Positions 1 through 30,800 of a DNA stretch of 64,000 nucleotides are shown piece by piece; position 1 is the stretch's first letter, and every line of letters begins with the position of its first letter. Location: the NCBI RefSeq assembly GCF_964199755.1, contig NC_133914.1:620001-684000 (forward strand), given 5' to 3'. A model generated the notes under the pieces. That model was given only the letters and a program-made list of their open reading frames with translations. It did not search any database and was not told where the DNA came from. The position numbers and the translations under genes are program-made. This DNA comes from Larus michahellis. Taxonomy: Eukaryota; Chordata; Aves; Charadriiformes; Laridae.

Positions 1-8972
<8,972 letters not shown>

Positions 8973-10470
8973 TGTGCCTGCAGAGGGGAAAAAAAACCAC
9001 CACAAACTTGCTGGAAAGCAACTGGGAGCAGCTGATCGTCCCATCCCCTCCTCGCAAATGGAAGGCTAAACACCCACTCCACCTGTTAGGAAATGATTCT
9101 TCCTTCAAACAACTAGAAACAGTGCTTTGTCCGCGTGGAGAGAAGGGGATGTTCTTACACTTTTTTTCCTTTTTGCTGCTGCATACATGTCTTTAAAGCA
9201 GGCATCTGGGTGGAGGAAGGACACTGAGGTAACAGATTCACCTCTTGGTTGTGTGGTTTTTTTCCTTTGTGGTGATCTCTCACAACTGTCACTTCTTACC
9301 TCGGGTACTTAATTGAAACTGCAGCATTGGGTTGGGTAAAGAACACAAATAGAAAGTAAGCATTCTGACAACAATAATTCTGGAAACCTGGGTTGATCTA
9401 TTTAATTTTTTTGCACATGTTACTCTTTATTAAAGACTCTAATTTGCCAAGAGCAAAGTTTAGCCCTGGCCTTTCTGCGACCCTCCTTCAGCGGACAGTC
9501 CTGTTGAACCTGGGCCACGTTCCCCTGAAAATATACTGTAAATGGACAGAGAAACGGGAACTTCTCCCGCTCCTGGGAAGATTTTTCTGGGGGGAAGGCT
9601 ACTTCCCTTTGCCTAGATTTTTTTTGTTGTTGTTTTTTGAAGAACTGCTAGTGGTATTTACAAGGAGAGAGGAAAAAACAAAAGGCAACAAGACCCCAAA
9701 GATGGTAACTCTGAAGAGGGCGGGATGCTTGGGTGGTGTTTGAAAGAGGAAGCACAGCTGCCGTTGCACAGGCTTTGCATTGCTACTGACTGAAGTCACA
9801 GAACTGTTGAAATGGTGAAAACCCATCTTCATCTTTACTTGAAATATTGCTATTTTTTTCCATGAGAAACATGTTTTGAGTTCTGGGATTTTTTTCTGAC
9901 TTGGGTTGGGGTGGATCACTGTATGGGTTGGAGGAAGAGGACATGGCTACACGTGGCAGCAGTGTTGTGTGCGGTGTTAACTTCAGTAGCAACAGGCCTG
10001 AGTTTTCAGGTTTACCTCCTGCTCACAGTTGGATCATGTACATTTTACTTCAAAAAAAAAAAAGTCAAATCTCTGTATTTTTTATATTATATATAGGTAG
10101 ATATTTGTCTAATTGGGCTTCAGAGAAAAATATATATGAAATTTCTGTAATTTATGTAAATAGAGCACTGTGAGGCAGGCACACCTGGAAATGATGGCCC
10201 TAACTCACTCACTGGTTGTCCTGCTTCTTTTCCTCTGTTTACTCACGTACTGTATAAGCGACCATAGAGCTGTCTTAACTCAGAGCTGGTAGCGGAGTTC
10301 ACTTAGCCAAGATTTTGTTCAGCAGAACTCGCTGGGCTGTGGAGAACAAAACCACTTCTGGGCTGGGGAGGAAGCCCGTGGTGGACGTGGTGAGATGCGA
10401 GGCCTGGTGCGGCTCCGACTTGATGAGTCCTTTCTTGTCAAATGAATAAATGACATCTGTGCAGTATGGC
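8973..10470 (+). other. KPNA6: KPNA6 3' UTR
   Basis: AT-rich sequence with no gene of its own after the KPNA6 stop. It holds a possible early poly(A) signal ATTAAA near 9430, a Pumilio-type UGUAAAUA element at 10155-10162, and a canonical AATAAA at 10445-10450. The last would give a 3' UTR of about 1.5 kb. The exact cleavage site is inferred, not seen. Confidence 0.65.
10445..10450 (+). terminator. Poly(A) signal of KPNA6
   Basis: Canonical AATAAA at the end of a long AT-rich 3' UTR. It lies just before a small tandem repeat and a CR1 insertion, so the transcript probably ends here. Confidence 0.55.
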
Positions 10471-10531
10471 TGGGTGCATCTGTGCAGCGTGGCTGGATCT
10501 GTGCGGTAGGGCTGGGTGCGTCTATGCAGTA
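10452..10531 (+). repeat. Short tandem repeat, ~20-23 bp unit, about 4 copies
   Basis: Imperfect copies of a unit like CATCTGTGCAGTATGGCTGG follow one another between the KPNA6 poly(A) signal and the CR1 copy. It looks like a young low-copy minisatellite. No function is visible. Confidence 0.6.
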
Positions 10532-11045
10532 TAGAACCTTGGAATGGTTTGGGTGGGAAGGGACCTTAAAGCCCACCCAGTGCCACCCCCTGCCCTGGGC
10601 AGGGACACCTCCCACCAGCGCAGGCGGCTCCAAGCCCCGTCCAACCTGGCCTTGAACCCCTCCAGGGATGGGGCAGCCACAGCTGCTCTGGGCACCCTGG
10701 GCCAGGGGCTCACCCCCCTCACAGCAAACAATTTCTTCCTTACATCTAACCTAGATCTCCCCTCTTTCAGTTTAAACCAGTTCCCCCTCGTCCCATGGCT
10801 CCCCTCCCTGCTCCAGAGTCCCTCCCCAGCTTTCCTGGAGCCCCTTCAGGGACTGGAAGGGGCTGGAAGGTCTCCCCGGAGCCTTCTCTTCTCCAGGCTG
10901 AACCCCCCCAGCTCTCCCAGCCTGTCCCCACAGCAGAGGGGCTCCAGCCCTCCCAGCGTCTCTGTCGTTCTTATGCTGAGGCCCCAGAGCTGGAGGCAGC
11001 ACTGCAGGGGGGGGTCTTACCAGAGCAGGGTGTGGCGGGATCAAG
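10532..11045 (-). mobile_element. CR1 LINE, 5'-truncated, antisense
   Basis: On the plus strand it reads GGAATGGTTTGGGTGGGAAGG, then the conserved phrases for 'grey' CR1 (AGGGACACCTCCCACCAGCG, CCAACCTGGCCTTGAACCCC, TCCCCTCTTTCAGTTTAAAC, CCTTCTCTTCTCCAGGCTGAA). This is the reverse complement of a CR1 3' end. About 510 bp remain, mostly 3' UTR and the end of ORF2, typical of dead-on-arrival LINE copies. It sits between KPNA6 and the TXLNA CpG island. The open frames over it are not genes. Confidence 0.92.
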
Positions 11046-11149
11046 TGTCTGGGTCTGGCCTTTGCTGGGCCGTCCCTCCCCGGGGTGGGTGATGGGGGGG
11101 GGGGGGGGGGCTTCCCGGTGTCCTCGGGGGGGCTCCCCGGGCCGCTACC

Positions 11150-12000
11150 TGCGGGGCAGGCCCAGCTGAGGGGGGCGGCGCGGGGCACGCCGGGAGCTGT
11201 AGTCCCCCTGCCGCCGCCGCGCAGGGCATGCCGGGAGCTGTAGTCCGCAGCGCCCTCCCGCTTCTCCCCGGTGTTTCCCGGCAGCCCCCGCGGTTCCCCG
11301 TCGCTGATTGGGCGGCGGCGCGGTCCGGCGCATGCGCAGCGCGCGGCCGTGGGGAGGCCCGGGCCGGAGCCGCTTCCCTCAGCGCGGCGGCGGCGGCACC
11401 GCACCGGCACCGGCACCGGCGAGGGGCCGCCCCCTCCTCCCACCCCCCTGCCCTCCCATGTACCGGGGAGCCGCCGGTTCCTGCGCGCTGATTGGCTGAG
11501 GAGAGAGGGGAGACCTGCGTCAGACCGCTGGCGCTGACGCCACGGGGGTGCGTGCATGACGTCACTGCGGTGCTGGGCGGGGGGGCAGGCTGGGCATTGG
11601 CGGGGGCGGGGGGGGGAGCGCCGGGCCGGGGGGTGCCAGGAGGGGAGGGCGGGTAGTCACCGGGGGGCACGGGGATACGGACCGGGAGGTGGGTGTTAAT
11701 TAGGGGTGGGGTGAAAATAGTAATGGGGGGGGGGCGCAGGAGAGGGGGCATTGGGGGGGTGTCAGTGCCAAGGGCAGGGGCTGCCGCGGGACCCGTGTCG
11801 GGGGGGCGGGGTGAAGGCCGAGGGGGGCCCGGGGGGGGGGGTCGAGGGCCGAAAAGCGTCGGGGGATGTCGAGGGCCGAGGCAGGGGGGCAGCGGCCGCC
11901 CCCCGCCCGGGGCGTGGGGGCCTGGGGTGCTGCGAGGCCGGTTGTGGCCCGGCGGAGCCTCGGGAAACGGGCGGGAGTTGCGCTATTTACAGCAGCGGAG
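11150..12000 (+). promoter_or_regulatory. TXLNA: TXLNA CpG-island promoter
   Basis: Very GC- and CpG-rich, with several recognisable sites: two ZNF143/THAP11-type ACTACA..TCCC elements (11185-11205, 11226-11246); inverted CCAAT boxes near 11306, 11488 and 11596; a palindromic NRF1 site GCGCATGCGC at 11328-11337; and a full CRE TGACGTCA at 11557-11564. A non-coding first exon of TXLNA probably starts in this stretch, because the first coding exon has a 3' splice site 34 bases before its ATG. I could not place the TSS or the first donor. Confidence 0.75.
11185..11246 (-). promoter_or_regulatory. Paired ZNF143/THAP11-like elements
   Basis: The 21-mers at 11185-11205 and 11226-11246 differ at one position (GCAC versus GCAT) and share GCCGGGAGCTGTAGTCC. 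Read on the minus strand, each is GGACTACAGCTCCCGGCRTGC, close to the known ACTACAATTCCCAGMRTGC promoter motif. Their starts are 41 bp apart. Such sites usually lie just upstream of TSSs of housekeeping genes. Confidence 0.7.
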
Positions 12001-12991
12001 GCAAAAAAAGGAGCGCCCGAGGCTGTGGGGCAGGTGTGGGGCGTGCGGCGGGGCTGGCAGGCCCGGTGGGAGCGGGCACGGCCGCCAGCCCGCGCGTGGG
12101 TGGATGACACATGTGCTTGGCTGCCGCCGCCGCTAATTTTCTCTTGCCTTTTTCCTTCGTGAGCCCTGTCCTGGGCTGTTCTCCGAGGAAAAGCCGAGGT
12201 CTCTGTGTAACTGCTGCAAAACGGCAAGAAAAGCCGCTCTGCGCTTCTCTGGCAACAATCCCTTGCCTCTAGACCAGGAGCATCGGCTGCCTCCGCTCCC
12301 TAATTAGCGTCATTACTAGAGCAGAGGGTGCGGGTGGGAAGGGTGAGAACATACATACCCTGTGGAGGGAGAGAGGATGAGGAGAGAGGAGCCAGGATCT
12401 GGGCTCGGTCTGTTGGCGTTGGCTCATGGCGGTGCTGGTTAATCTTTTCGACGCTGAGCAGCAGCTCTGCCAGGGAGCTGTGGGCTCTCCTCAGCCAGGC
12501 ACGCGGTTTTAGTAAGTGTTGACCTTTCTTTTGAGGCTCTGGTCTCTGGATGCCCTGCCGCAGGGAGGGGGTTTCTCTGTCCGTGTGCACAGACCGCTCT
12601 GAAAATGAAATCCAACAGTAAAACACAGTGCGGACGAGGCGGGAGGACAGCCAGGGCTGGGAATGCTGTGCCCAGAGGGTTAGGAAAGCTGCGTGCTGTC
12701 TGTGAGACGGGAGATGCTGCCTTGCCCGAGGAGGGGCTGCTTCCAGCTCTGCTCGCCTGGAGAGCAGTTGTCCTGACACAGAGACCTTTGTGGTGAGGTG
12801 CAAATCGAACACGAAATGATGCTTTCCTCAGCGCGGAGCTGTGGGTGGCAGCCTCTGCCGAGAACAGGTTCCTTCCCAGTCCACGTTGATGACTCCTAAA
12901 ATCCTCCAAACTGCTATTATTTAAAATTAAGTGTAGTTGCTGTTTCTGTTTCTCTAGGGTTTGTCAAAACTGAGCGGGAAGAAAAGTCACC

Positions 12992-19269
<6,278 letters not shown>

Positions 19270-21285
19270 GCCCGCCGTGCGGTAGGCAGAGGTGGGGCAA
19301 GGGAGGGTAACGTGAATGTTTCCGTAGACTCGAGCTGATGCCCCTCTCCTGGTCCTTGGACAGGCGCGAGAGGACAGCCCTCCTGCGGATTTGAGATTTC
19401 CTAGCTTAGTTTTGGAGGGTTTTTAAAATTTTTATATATATATATATATATGATATATATATGATATGTGCAGGGCAACGTACACTTTATATATGGATAT
19501 ACATGAAAACTAGAATGACCCACCTCCCTGCGTGCGTGTGAATAACTAATATATGGAGACTCAACTGATCGGCCCGTTCACTAGAAGACCGTGTCATTGG
19601 CAGGCTGCGGCTCCCCGAAAACGGAGCGCAGCTGAGGAAAAGCGGGTGCGTGGATCTGCCCTGGCACACGGCGCTGGGACAGCTGGGTGCGTCGCCGCCT
19701 CCACCTTCACAGTGACTCTTGCATTGAGTGAAAGCAAACGAGCTGAGCAGCGGAGAACCAAAGTGTTTCCCGGCGCTGGATTCTCCCTCCCTCCTCTGCA
19801 TCAGGCAGGAGCGAGCTCCCGGCCTTGCCCTTGTTTCCTCGTGTCCTGGCTGACATCTCGCTCGTGTGTGAGCTGTGCGAATGAGGGGGGAAAACCCCTC
19901 CTCTGTGGTTGTCGTGTATTGAACGGGGACAAAAAGAAGCAGAGAAACAGGGGGTGCCCGGTTCAGCCAGTCCTCCCGCGGGGCCTTTGCTCTTCCCAGG
20001 ACCTGCCAGTGTCTCAATAGCCTTATGATTCACAGTTGCCTCTTTGCTATACGCACATGTGCACAAGTGTATTAAACAGTTAATCCAAAGGTCTCATTCC
20101 CAAGTGTTTTGCACAAGCGCGTGTGATCAGTTGTGCAAGGGGATGGGGAGGCTCCCCCTGAGCCCCTCTGCCCCCACGTCGGGACCTCCCCGGCCCATCC
20201 CCCGGTGCCGAGCGGGTCGTCTCCGAGGCGTCCACGGAGCTGGGGTTCCAGGAGGGTAAAACCTGTGTCTGCTCCACGACCTGCTGCTTGTGCCACATCG
20301 CTGGGACCAGCGCGAGGACCGTGCTGTGGGCTGGTCCCTTCCACCCCCTGCGGGCCCTCCAGCCCGGCCGCGCTGGTGCTGTCGCAGCCCCCCTCTCTCC
20401 TTTGCCTCTCCGCTTTCTCAGAAGAGCGTCCCAAGTGCCGCTGTGTCTGGGAGGGTCCCTGCGGCCTCTGCCGCAGGGTGAAGCGCTCGCCCGAAGGACC
20501 CTGTCGTGCTGGGAGGGTGTTTATGCACAGACGCGGGCTCTGCTGGCGCTTGGGCGATTTCTCCATAGTTTCTCAAGACTCTCTTTTCACTCTTCTTTTG
20601 GGAGATCTTTACTTGCTTGGAAACCTCCTTGCTGCAGCTTCTCTTCACGACAGACTTTATTTTCAGCATTGCCTCCCTTTTGCTTGAAGCTGAAGCGAGC
20701 CGGCCGGAGCCGTTCCTCGCAGTGGATGTGTTCAGCGCAACAGCTTTGGTTTCTCTTCCAGCAGCGCAGCTGCTCTTGCTTCTTTTCTCCGTCATTGTAC
20801 GGTGCCATCGCGAAGGACCCGCCTCGCTGCCAGGGGAGCTGCCTCTGCGTCCCCCTTCCCTCCGCGGGCGGTGGCTGTCTGCAGCAGAGACGGGGTCTAA
20901 GGAGTCTCCGCAGTGCCACAGTCTCGAACATCCCCTGGGATGTTTCCCGGAGCTGAGCGTAGCTTTGTCGTGCAGCCCCTCGCTGTCAGCGTTGCTTCCT
21001 CCTGCACAGGGATGTGTTTGCCTCCGGCAGCAGCCCCCGAGGAAGCGAATGTCGCCCTGGCCTGCTGGGAGCACCCCGTTCCCAGCAGCCGGGTTGAGCG
21101 AGGGCTGCAGCCGGGCTCTGGACTTCTCTTCCGCTCTTTCAGTACAAGACAAACCTCTTAGAAAGTCACAAAACCTCCTTTTTTTGTTTTTTTTTTTGCC
21201 TTTTCCCTGTTACAGTACAGATAACCTCTGCGGGGACTATTGTATGTATCTTCGTATCCAATAGAAATGCACCCAACCTCGCTGC
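19270..21285 (+). other. TXLNA: TXLNA 3' UTR (probable extent)
   Basis: No coding gene is visible. It contains a (TA)n tract at about 19433-19470, an ATTAAA at 20071-20076, and a final AT-rich block ending with the weak signal AATAGA near 21261. Either signal could define the transcript end; the human 3' UTR is also long. Open frames here on both strands have no recognisable protein content. Confidence 0.5.
19430..19475 (+). repeat. (TA)n microsatellite
   Basis: Alternating TATATA with interspersed GATA steps in the TXLNA 3' UTR. Confidence 0.85.
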
Positions 21286-21479
21286 TGCCGCCTCTTGTTT
21301 CTCATTCCTTCAGCCGTGGGCTGCGTCCGACCCCCCTGCCCTGTGGGGCCGGGCACCGCTGGTGTTAAACCCCCCAACTGGCCAGTCCCTGGCATCCAGA
21401 ATGTCTAAGATTTGGCTTAAAGTCCTGCAAGGATGTAAATAAGAAGCTGCGTTCAGTTCTGCGTACGCTGGGGGACGGG

Positions 21480-22306
21480 ACTGTCCTTAATCTCGCCCCT
21501 GCGGGAGGCTCCTTCCTGCGGTGATGGATCCTGCGGTCACACGAGTCCCGTGACGCCGGAGGGACGTGGGGTAAATCCCGGCGGGATGGGGGGCTGGAGG
21601 GGTGGCAGGTGGGGGCTCGGGGCCGGATCCTGCCCTCTCCCCACGCCGGCACGAAGCTGACGCTGGTGCCATGGTTGGGGCCAGGCCCCGTCATCCTGCG
21701 CGTCGCTGGGGCAGCTGGTGTCCGGCAGTGCCACCGCCCTGGGGACAGGCCGGAGGAAGTTCCCTTTCCCTTTAAATGCAAATCCCGGCCCCAGGGCTAG
21801 GACGGGTGTCCGGTGGGCTCGGGGGACACGGCCGGGCCGGCCACCGCAGGCTGGACGGGGCCTCACGCAGGTCAGTTCCCCCCCGCTGTGGCCGGAGGCT
21901 GCGGACAAAGGGGCTCCCGCGGCTGCGGAGGTCCCCGGGGGTGACTGTCCCCCCACGTCTGTGCCCCTGAGGGCAGCCGGGGTCGCTGGGCCCCGGGGCA
22001 CGCGTGGCCAAAATCCTCTTTTCTGCAGCGCTGGGGAAGACGCTGAGGCCAGGCCGGTGGCTCCCAGCCGCGCGTCAGGCCCCGGCTTTGCTCCGCGTCG
22101 CCATGCTCCAGCGCAGACGACAGGATAACGCAGCGTGAGCCCGGCCGCCGGCGCCCAGGGAAAGGGGTTCCCAGCTCCGGCCTCAGCCTTCCCGCCGCCG
22201 CCACCTCCCCGCCGGGGGACCCCGATCCTCCCCGGGGACGAGAGGCCCCGCGCAGGGAAGGGGCCACCAAGAGCTGTGTCCATCCGGTGTCCCCGCGCCC
22301 ATCGGG
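21480..22306 (+). promoter_or_regulatory. CCDC28B: CCDC28B upstream CpG-rich region
   Basis: GC-rich, CpG-dense sequence between the end of TXLNA and the CCDC28B ATG. It presumably holds the promoter and 5' UTR. I see no decisive TSS, TATA box or splice pair. Long open frames on both strands are GC artefacts. Confidence 0.4.
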
Positions 22307-23515
<1,209 letters not shown>

Positions 23516-23639
23516 CCCTGTGCCCGGCCCGGCGGGGGGGGAGGCGGGTGGCCGCCACCAGGACCCCCCCGGGAGCCCCACAGCGGGGCCCCCCCGCGGA
23601 AGGGCCGAGGGAGGCGACAGCGGCCTCGCAGCGCCGTGA

Positions 23640-23805
23640 CAGCGGCGCCCCCCCCGCCCCCGGCTCCCCCAGCCGCCATTTTGGCGGGACCCTCCGTGAC
23701 GGGGGGGGCGGTGACGGGGGGGCGGGGCCCGGCGGCGCGGCCGGATGACGCCACCAGGCGGATGACGCCACCAGGCGGCGCCCCGCTGCCAAGGAGGCGG
23801 CGGCC
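23640..23805 (+). promoter_or_regulatory. IQCC: IQCC promoter region with tandem 17-bp CRE-like repeat
   Basis: A CpG-rich stretch between the CCDC28B stop and the IQCC ATG. Two exact tandem copies of GATGACGCCACCAGGCG at 23744-23760 and 23761-23777 each carry a TGACG half-CRE. They end 28 bp before the ATG. Promoter role is inferred from position and composition. Confidence 0.55.
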
Positions 23806-26197
<2,392 letters not shown>

Positions 26198-27190
26198 GAG
26201 GGCATTCCTGAGCACGTGGGGCATTTGCATTGGCGTGGAGAAGCAGTGGAGCTGCAGCACCACAGTCGTGACACGACCTCAGGGACAGCAGCAGCTTGGG
26301 GGAACTCCAGCTCTGTGGGCTGACGTTTTCCACTTCAGGTGAATGTGGCAAGAAAGCCTTTTATTTCTTTTAAACATGAATATTTGATCAAAGCAGGGAT
26401 TAAACATCACTGTGAAGCCAAGGAGGTGGTTGTGTGTCCTGGAGGGAGCCCCAGTGAGGCCTCCTTCCACAAGAACCCTATTTCTGTTGGCTGAGCTGGA
26501 TGGTCCTAGGGGAAGATTGAGGCTGGGAAGACTGTCATGTACAGAAGGTGCCTTCTGACCAGCTGATTGCTTGTGACGGAACTTAAGTGCCTGAAGGCGG
26601 CGGGTGTTTTGAACCTGCAGGAAGAGGCTCTTCTCTGCTGAACTGTGGGTGACCCATATCAGTATCTTTGCTGTTTATTTGGGATGGCTCTACACATCAC
26701 AGCTCTGTGATATCTGGGATTTCCAGGTGGTAGGCTCTGGGGTAGGCTCTGGGGAACACCTAGTTGAAGTACTAAGTATGGAGAAGAGTTCCCTAACTTT
26801 CCCGTGCAGTTGGTGGGGAGCGCTGGCACGTCAAACCTAACCTTCAAGACATGAGGCTTGGTTCTTGACTTGCATATCTCTGGTCGTGGTAATATCTCTC
26901 TCTGTGGCAGAGTCACCTGAAGAGAACACCAGGTACTTGAGCGAGCAAGGAAGGGCTTACAGGGTTGGGCACTTTGTCTATACGTTGCTCTAGTTCAGGG
27001 GCATTCGCGGTCCCTCAGAAAGGGACTTTCTGCGTGGTGCTGTGGTTCCCTACTGTGACCCCAAGTCTTCTGTGCAAACACTCTGTGTTCCTGCTGACTG
27101 AACGGTCACTCTTGCCATGTGGCAGATGTATCTTTCTGTTCCTGATGATGCTGACTTGTTTGTGAATAAAAAGCTTTCCTGAAGCTTGCC
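26198..27190 (+). other. IQCC: IQCC 3' UTR
   Basis: Non-coding sequence after the IQCC stop, ending at AATAAA 27165-27170 followed by a GT-rich tract. No other gene is seen in it. Confidence 0.65.
27165..27170 (+). terminator. Poly(A) signal of IQCC
   Basis: Canonical AATAAA, with CTGTCTGTTCCTGTCTG-like U/GU-rich sequence ~30 nt downstream. Confidence 0.6.
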
Positions 27191-27543
27191 TCTGAACCTG
27201 TCTGTTCCTGTCTGGCTTGCCACCTTCTCCTGGGCAGAGCCAAGGAAGTCCATGGCCTGCTTTGACCCACAGCAACCTGTTCAGTGCAAAGGCTGGTGTG
27301 TCTGCTGGGATGTGGATGTTTGTCCAATGCGTGCAGGACAGAAACCCATTGCACTTCTCATGCAGGTAGCAAACGATGGCAAGGGAGTGACAGCTTCTGA
27401 ATAGGGCTGTTCTGGATGGGACGCGAGCTGCTGCCCTAAAGATTCTGGCACTTAATGTACCTCCAGGCTGGCTAATCTGAGGCTGGTGGCCACAGTGGCT
27501 GGTGAGGAAGCTCGCAGCAGTTGGTGTGTGAGGATTAAAGAGC

Positions 27544-27593
27544 TGGTTCCTGGTTCTCAAATAGAGAACCAGTGGTTCCTGGTTCTCAAATAG
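27544..27593 (+). repeat. 21-bp direct repeat with a perfect 9-bp hairpin
   Basis: TGGTTCCTGGTTCTCAAATAG plus strand copies at 27544-27564 and 27573-27593. Between them lies a perfect inverted repeat: CTGGTTCTC at 27550-27558, loop AAATA, GAGAACCAG at 27564-27572. It lies about 240 bp upstream of the DCDC2B ATG. Confidence 0.85.
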
Positions 27594-27831
27594 AAAGGTG
27601 CTCTGCAGGTTGTTTGATGTGGCCTCCAGACAGGCCCACAACTTCCTCCTGCTGGGCCTGCATCCATGGAGACAGCCAGTCGTGCCCGACTGTGCTGTGA
27701 CGGGACGGGAGAGTGCGAGAGCGGCTGCTCAGAAGGGCTTGGGCTCGGTGGGAGGCTGGTGGAGCTCTCCTCCGCTCCCCACCTTGGTCTCTTTGCCTCT
27801 GCAGTCAGCGGGGCTTGCTTGACCCCCAGGG

Positions 27832-30800
27832 ATGAGCCCCCGTGGCTTAGCTCTGGCACCTCCGGCCAAGAACGTGGTGGTGTATCGCAACGGTGACCCC
27901 TTCTTCCCTGGGAGGAAGTTTGTAGTGAACCAGCGGCGGTTCCTGACCTTTGAGGCATTTCTGAATGAGGTGACCAAGAGCATTCATGCGCCTTTGGCTG
28001 TGAGGAACCTCTACACACCCAGGCACGGCCACCGCGTCACTGAGCTGGGGGACCTGCAGGACGGGTGCCAGTACGTGGCTGCGGGCTTTGAAAAGTTCAA
28101 AAGGCTCAAGTGAGTAGATGGACCTTTGGTCTCTGGGTTTGGTAAGCAGCTTTAGATCGCCTCTGTGGGGAACGTATCAGCGTGTGAATGGGAAAAAAGG
28201 GGTAAATGGGTACAAATGCAATGAAAAACAGAGACCGATTAGTTCCTTTTCCTACTGGAAACTACTGTACATATTCCAGATCGCATGGGAAATGCAAATA
28301 TTCCTGGTAAGGTCACGGGACTCGCAGAAGAAAACATGTTGGGGGAGGCATGCGTTCTCTGGCAGGATGTTGTGATCTGCGCTGCTCTGCCTCCCGTGCA
28401 CCTTGTTGTGTGGTGTGTGGGAGGCTCTGCTGCCCGCTTCCGTGGCAGTCACTGTCTCCCCTGACAAATAGTTTTGCTTTGGTTTGATGGAGGTTTTTTT
28501 TGCTTTCTAATCCTGCACAGAGTAGAGCTGGTTTGGTTCATCCTAAAATACAGAGGGCTAAAGAGGGTTTTGTGGCATCGCTTGACTTGAGGGTGTCTGT
28601 GTGTGTGTCTGTGTCAGGGAATTTGGCTCCCTGGTGCGTGTTGCATTTTGTTGAGATGGTCCAGGCTGCATTAACACTGGTCAGCCCTTGGACCAGTGAT
28701 TAACACAAAGGAATACAGCATGGGGATCTGAAATGGTCTGTGTTTGGCTGGGGATTTCTTACACGTAGCAGACTTTAATTTACCCTGAAGTTCTGGGAGA
28801 CCATGAGGTGAGGCACCTGGAGACTCATTTCAGGAGTGACCCAAATAAATGACCCACACCTCTGGTGGCGATGCACCAAGGCAGAGCAGACAGTCTTTTA
28901 CTCACTGCTCTCTAGTCAGCCGCAGCCCAGTTGGTATGTGGCAATGTCGTTGTCTTGTTCTGGCAGCTACTTAAATCCTGGAAGGAAGGAGCTCCGTGGG
29001 ACAAGGAACAGCCAGGGTCTGCAGGTGAGTCCCTCAGCTGAGTGGGGGCAGGCGGGAGTGCAGAATGAGCGGGGAGGTGAGAGACGTTAGGGCTGGTGCT
29101 GATTAAACTAAAGTTGAGATTTAAGGCTGCAAGGTGCCCCGTGCAGATCAGGCAAAAGTGCCACAGGAGTCCGTAGGACCTGTGAGACAGCGCAGGGGCT
29201 GCTGCTGTGTACCTTCATCCCCCTTAACAGAGCAGGGGAAGGATCTGTGCTGAGGTTTGCTGGCAATTCTGGAACGCGCTCAGCTACGTGAAGAGTCTCT
29301 CCAGCCTTGGTGTTGCTGACAACAAACCTCACCTAGCAGCAGCAAGCCTGAAAGCTGGGCAGGCAGCGTCCCAGGGCAGGCAGGTCCTGCTGGAGAAAAG
29401 GGAACAGCCCTGGGAGGCTCGGTGCCAGGGCTGTCCCTGTTCTTGTGCACTGAACTCGGTCTCTAGTTCCGCACTGTAGCTCCCTGGAAGTCGAACGTCT
29501 TGGCCCCATGGCAGAAGCGCACCCACCTGCCCTGCACAATCCAGTAAGTGTCTCGGTGTTTTCTCCTTGGAGGGTCTCTGGGAATGTTTTCGGAGGCTGG
29601 AGGAGGGAACATCTCTGTGAGATCCTGAGAATGCTGCCCTGCAGGGACAATTCCCAGCCTCTACCAGAAGTATTTGTTGTAAATATTGTTCAGGCTCCAG
29701 AGTATACCTTCTTTCCCCACCTTCCACAGTGGCAGGAATACTGGCTGATCGCATGCTCTGGATTGTTTCTACTGCAGTGTTTTCCGGAATGGGGATTTGC
29801 TGAGCCCTCCTTTCCCACTGCTGCTCTCCAAGAGCACCCCGCTGCAGTGGGACCCACTCCTGGCCACGCTGACAGAGAAAGCCGACCTGCGCAGTGGGGC
29901 TGTTAACAAGTGAGTATCCAGATAAGGCACTGCTGGCCCCGCTTTCCTTATGTCCAGACCACAAGCAGCTCTGATTAGCAGAGGACTGGGAGTTCAGACA
30001 GCCCTTTCTAGTCTGCTTTTACAATCTCATTTCCTTTCCAGGTTTCCCCATCTTTAAATCGGAGATAACCCCAATGTCAGTGCTTTGTGAGGAGGGCTGA
30101 TGGTGGTGGTGGTCTGGTGAAAAAGCAATAAGCAAGCAGTAAAGCATGGCATAAAAAGGGGTTTATGTCTAGGGAGAGGGGTTTTTATACGACAGACTAC
30201 CTTCTCCCCATACATCTATTTACTGACACAAAGAGAAAGCTGAGATCTATTGCATCTCGCTGGTCACTGGGTGTAATATTTCAGCATACTTGCTTGGAGT
30301 AATACCAAGAATGATCGGTCCTCTCTGACTTGCCTCGGTTCTGTTTACCACTTTGCACGTTTGCTTCCACGCTGAGGGGTTGTTCACAGTCTCAAGACAG
30401 CTCTAAAGCCTTGGCTGTCTCTTCCTCAAGGCTCTGCAGGCTGGACGGAACCCAGGTGTCTGGTGGGGAGGAGCTGGTGAATGGTGATTACTATGTGGCA
30501 GTGGGAAATGAGGAGTACAAAAAACTGCCTTACTTTGAGCTGCTGGTGCCCCAGGATTCTGCATACAAGACGCTGTGGTACGTAAGCTGCGGCTGAGTGG
30601 TTTAGAGTTCTCTCTGTGGTGGTCTTCAGCTAAAGTCTGAAGCTCTCTGTAGCTCTCCTGTTCAGGGCCGTCTGCCTCAAGGCTTGAGTCTTGTTTCATG
30701 TGTGAGAAGTTTAGGAAGAAATAATGTGTTTTTCAAAGCTTTTGGTGTAAGGGTTAGCCCCTGAAATCCAGAATTCAGAGCCAGAGAAAGCAAGTGGTTT

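Noticed and set aside
10544-11092. 182-codon plus-strand frame over the CR1 copy
   Set aside because: It is the antisense strand of a 5'-truncated CR1 LINE plus adjacent CpG DNA, not a gene.
10772-11751. Two overlapping minus-strand frames of 236-261 codons at the TXLNA CpG island
   Set aside because: CpG-island composition artefact; they read through promoter motifs and CR1 DNA.
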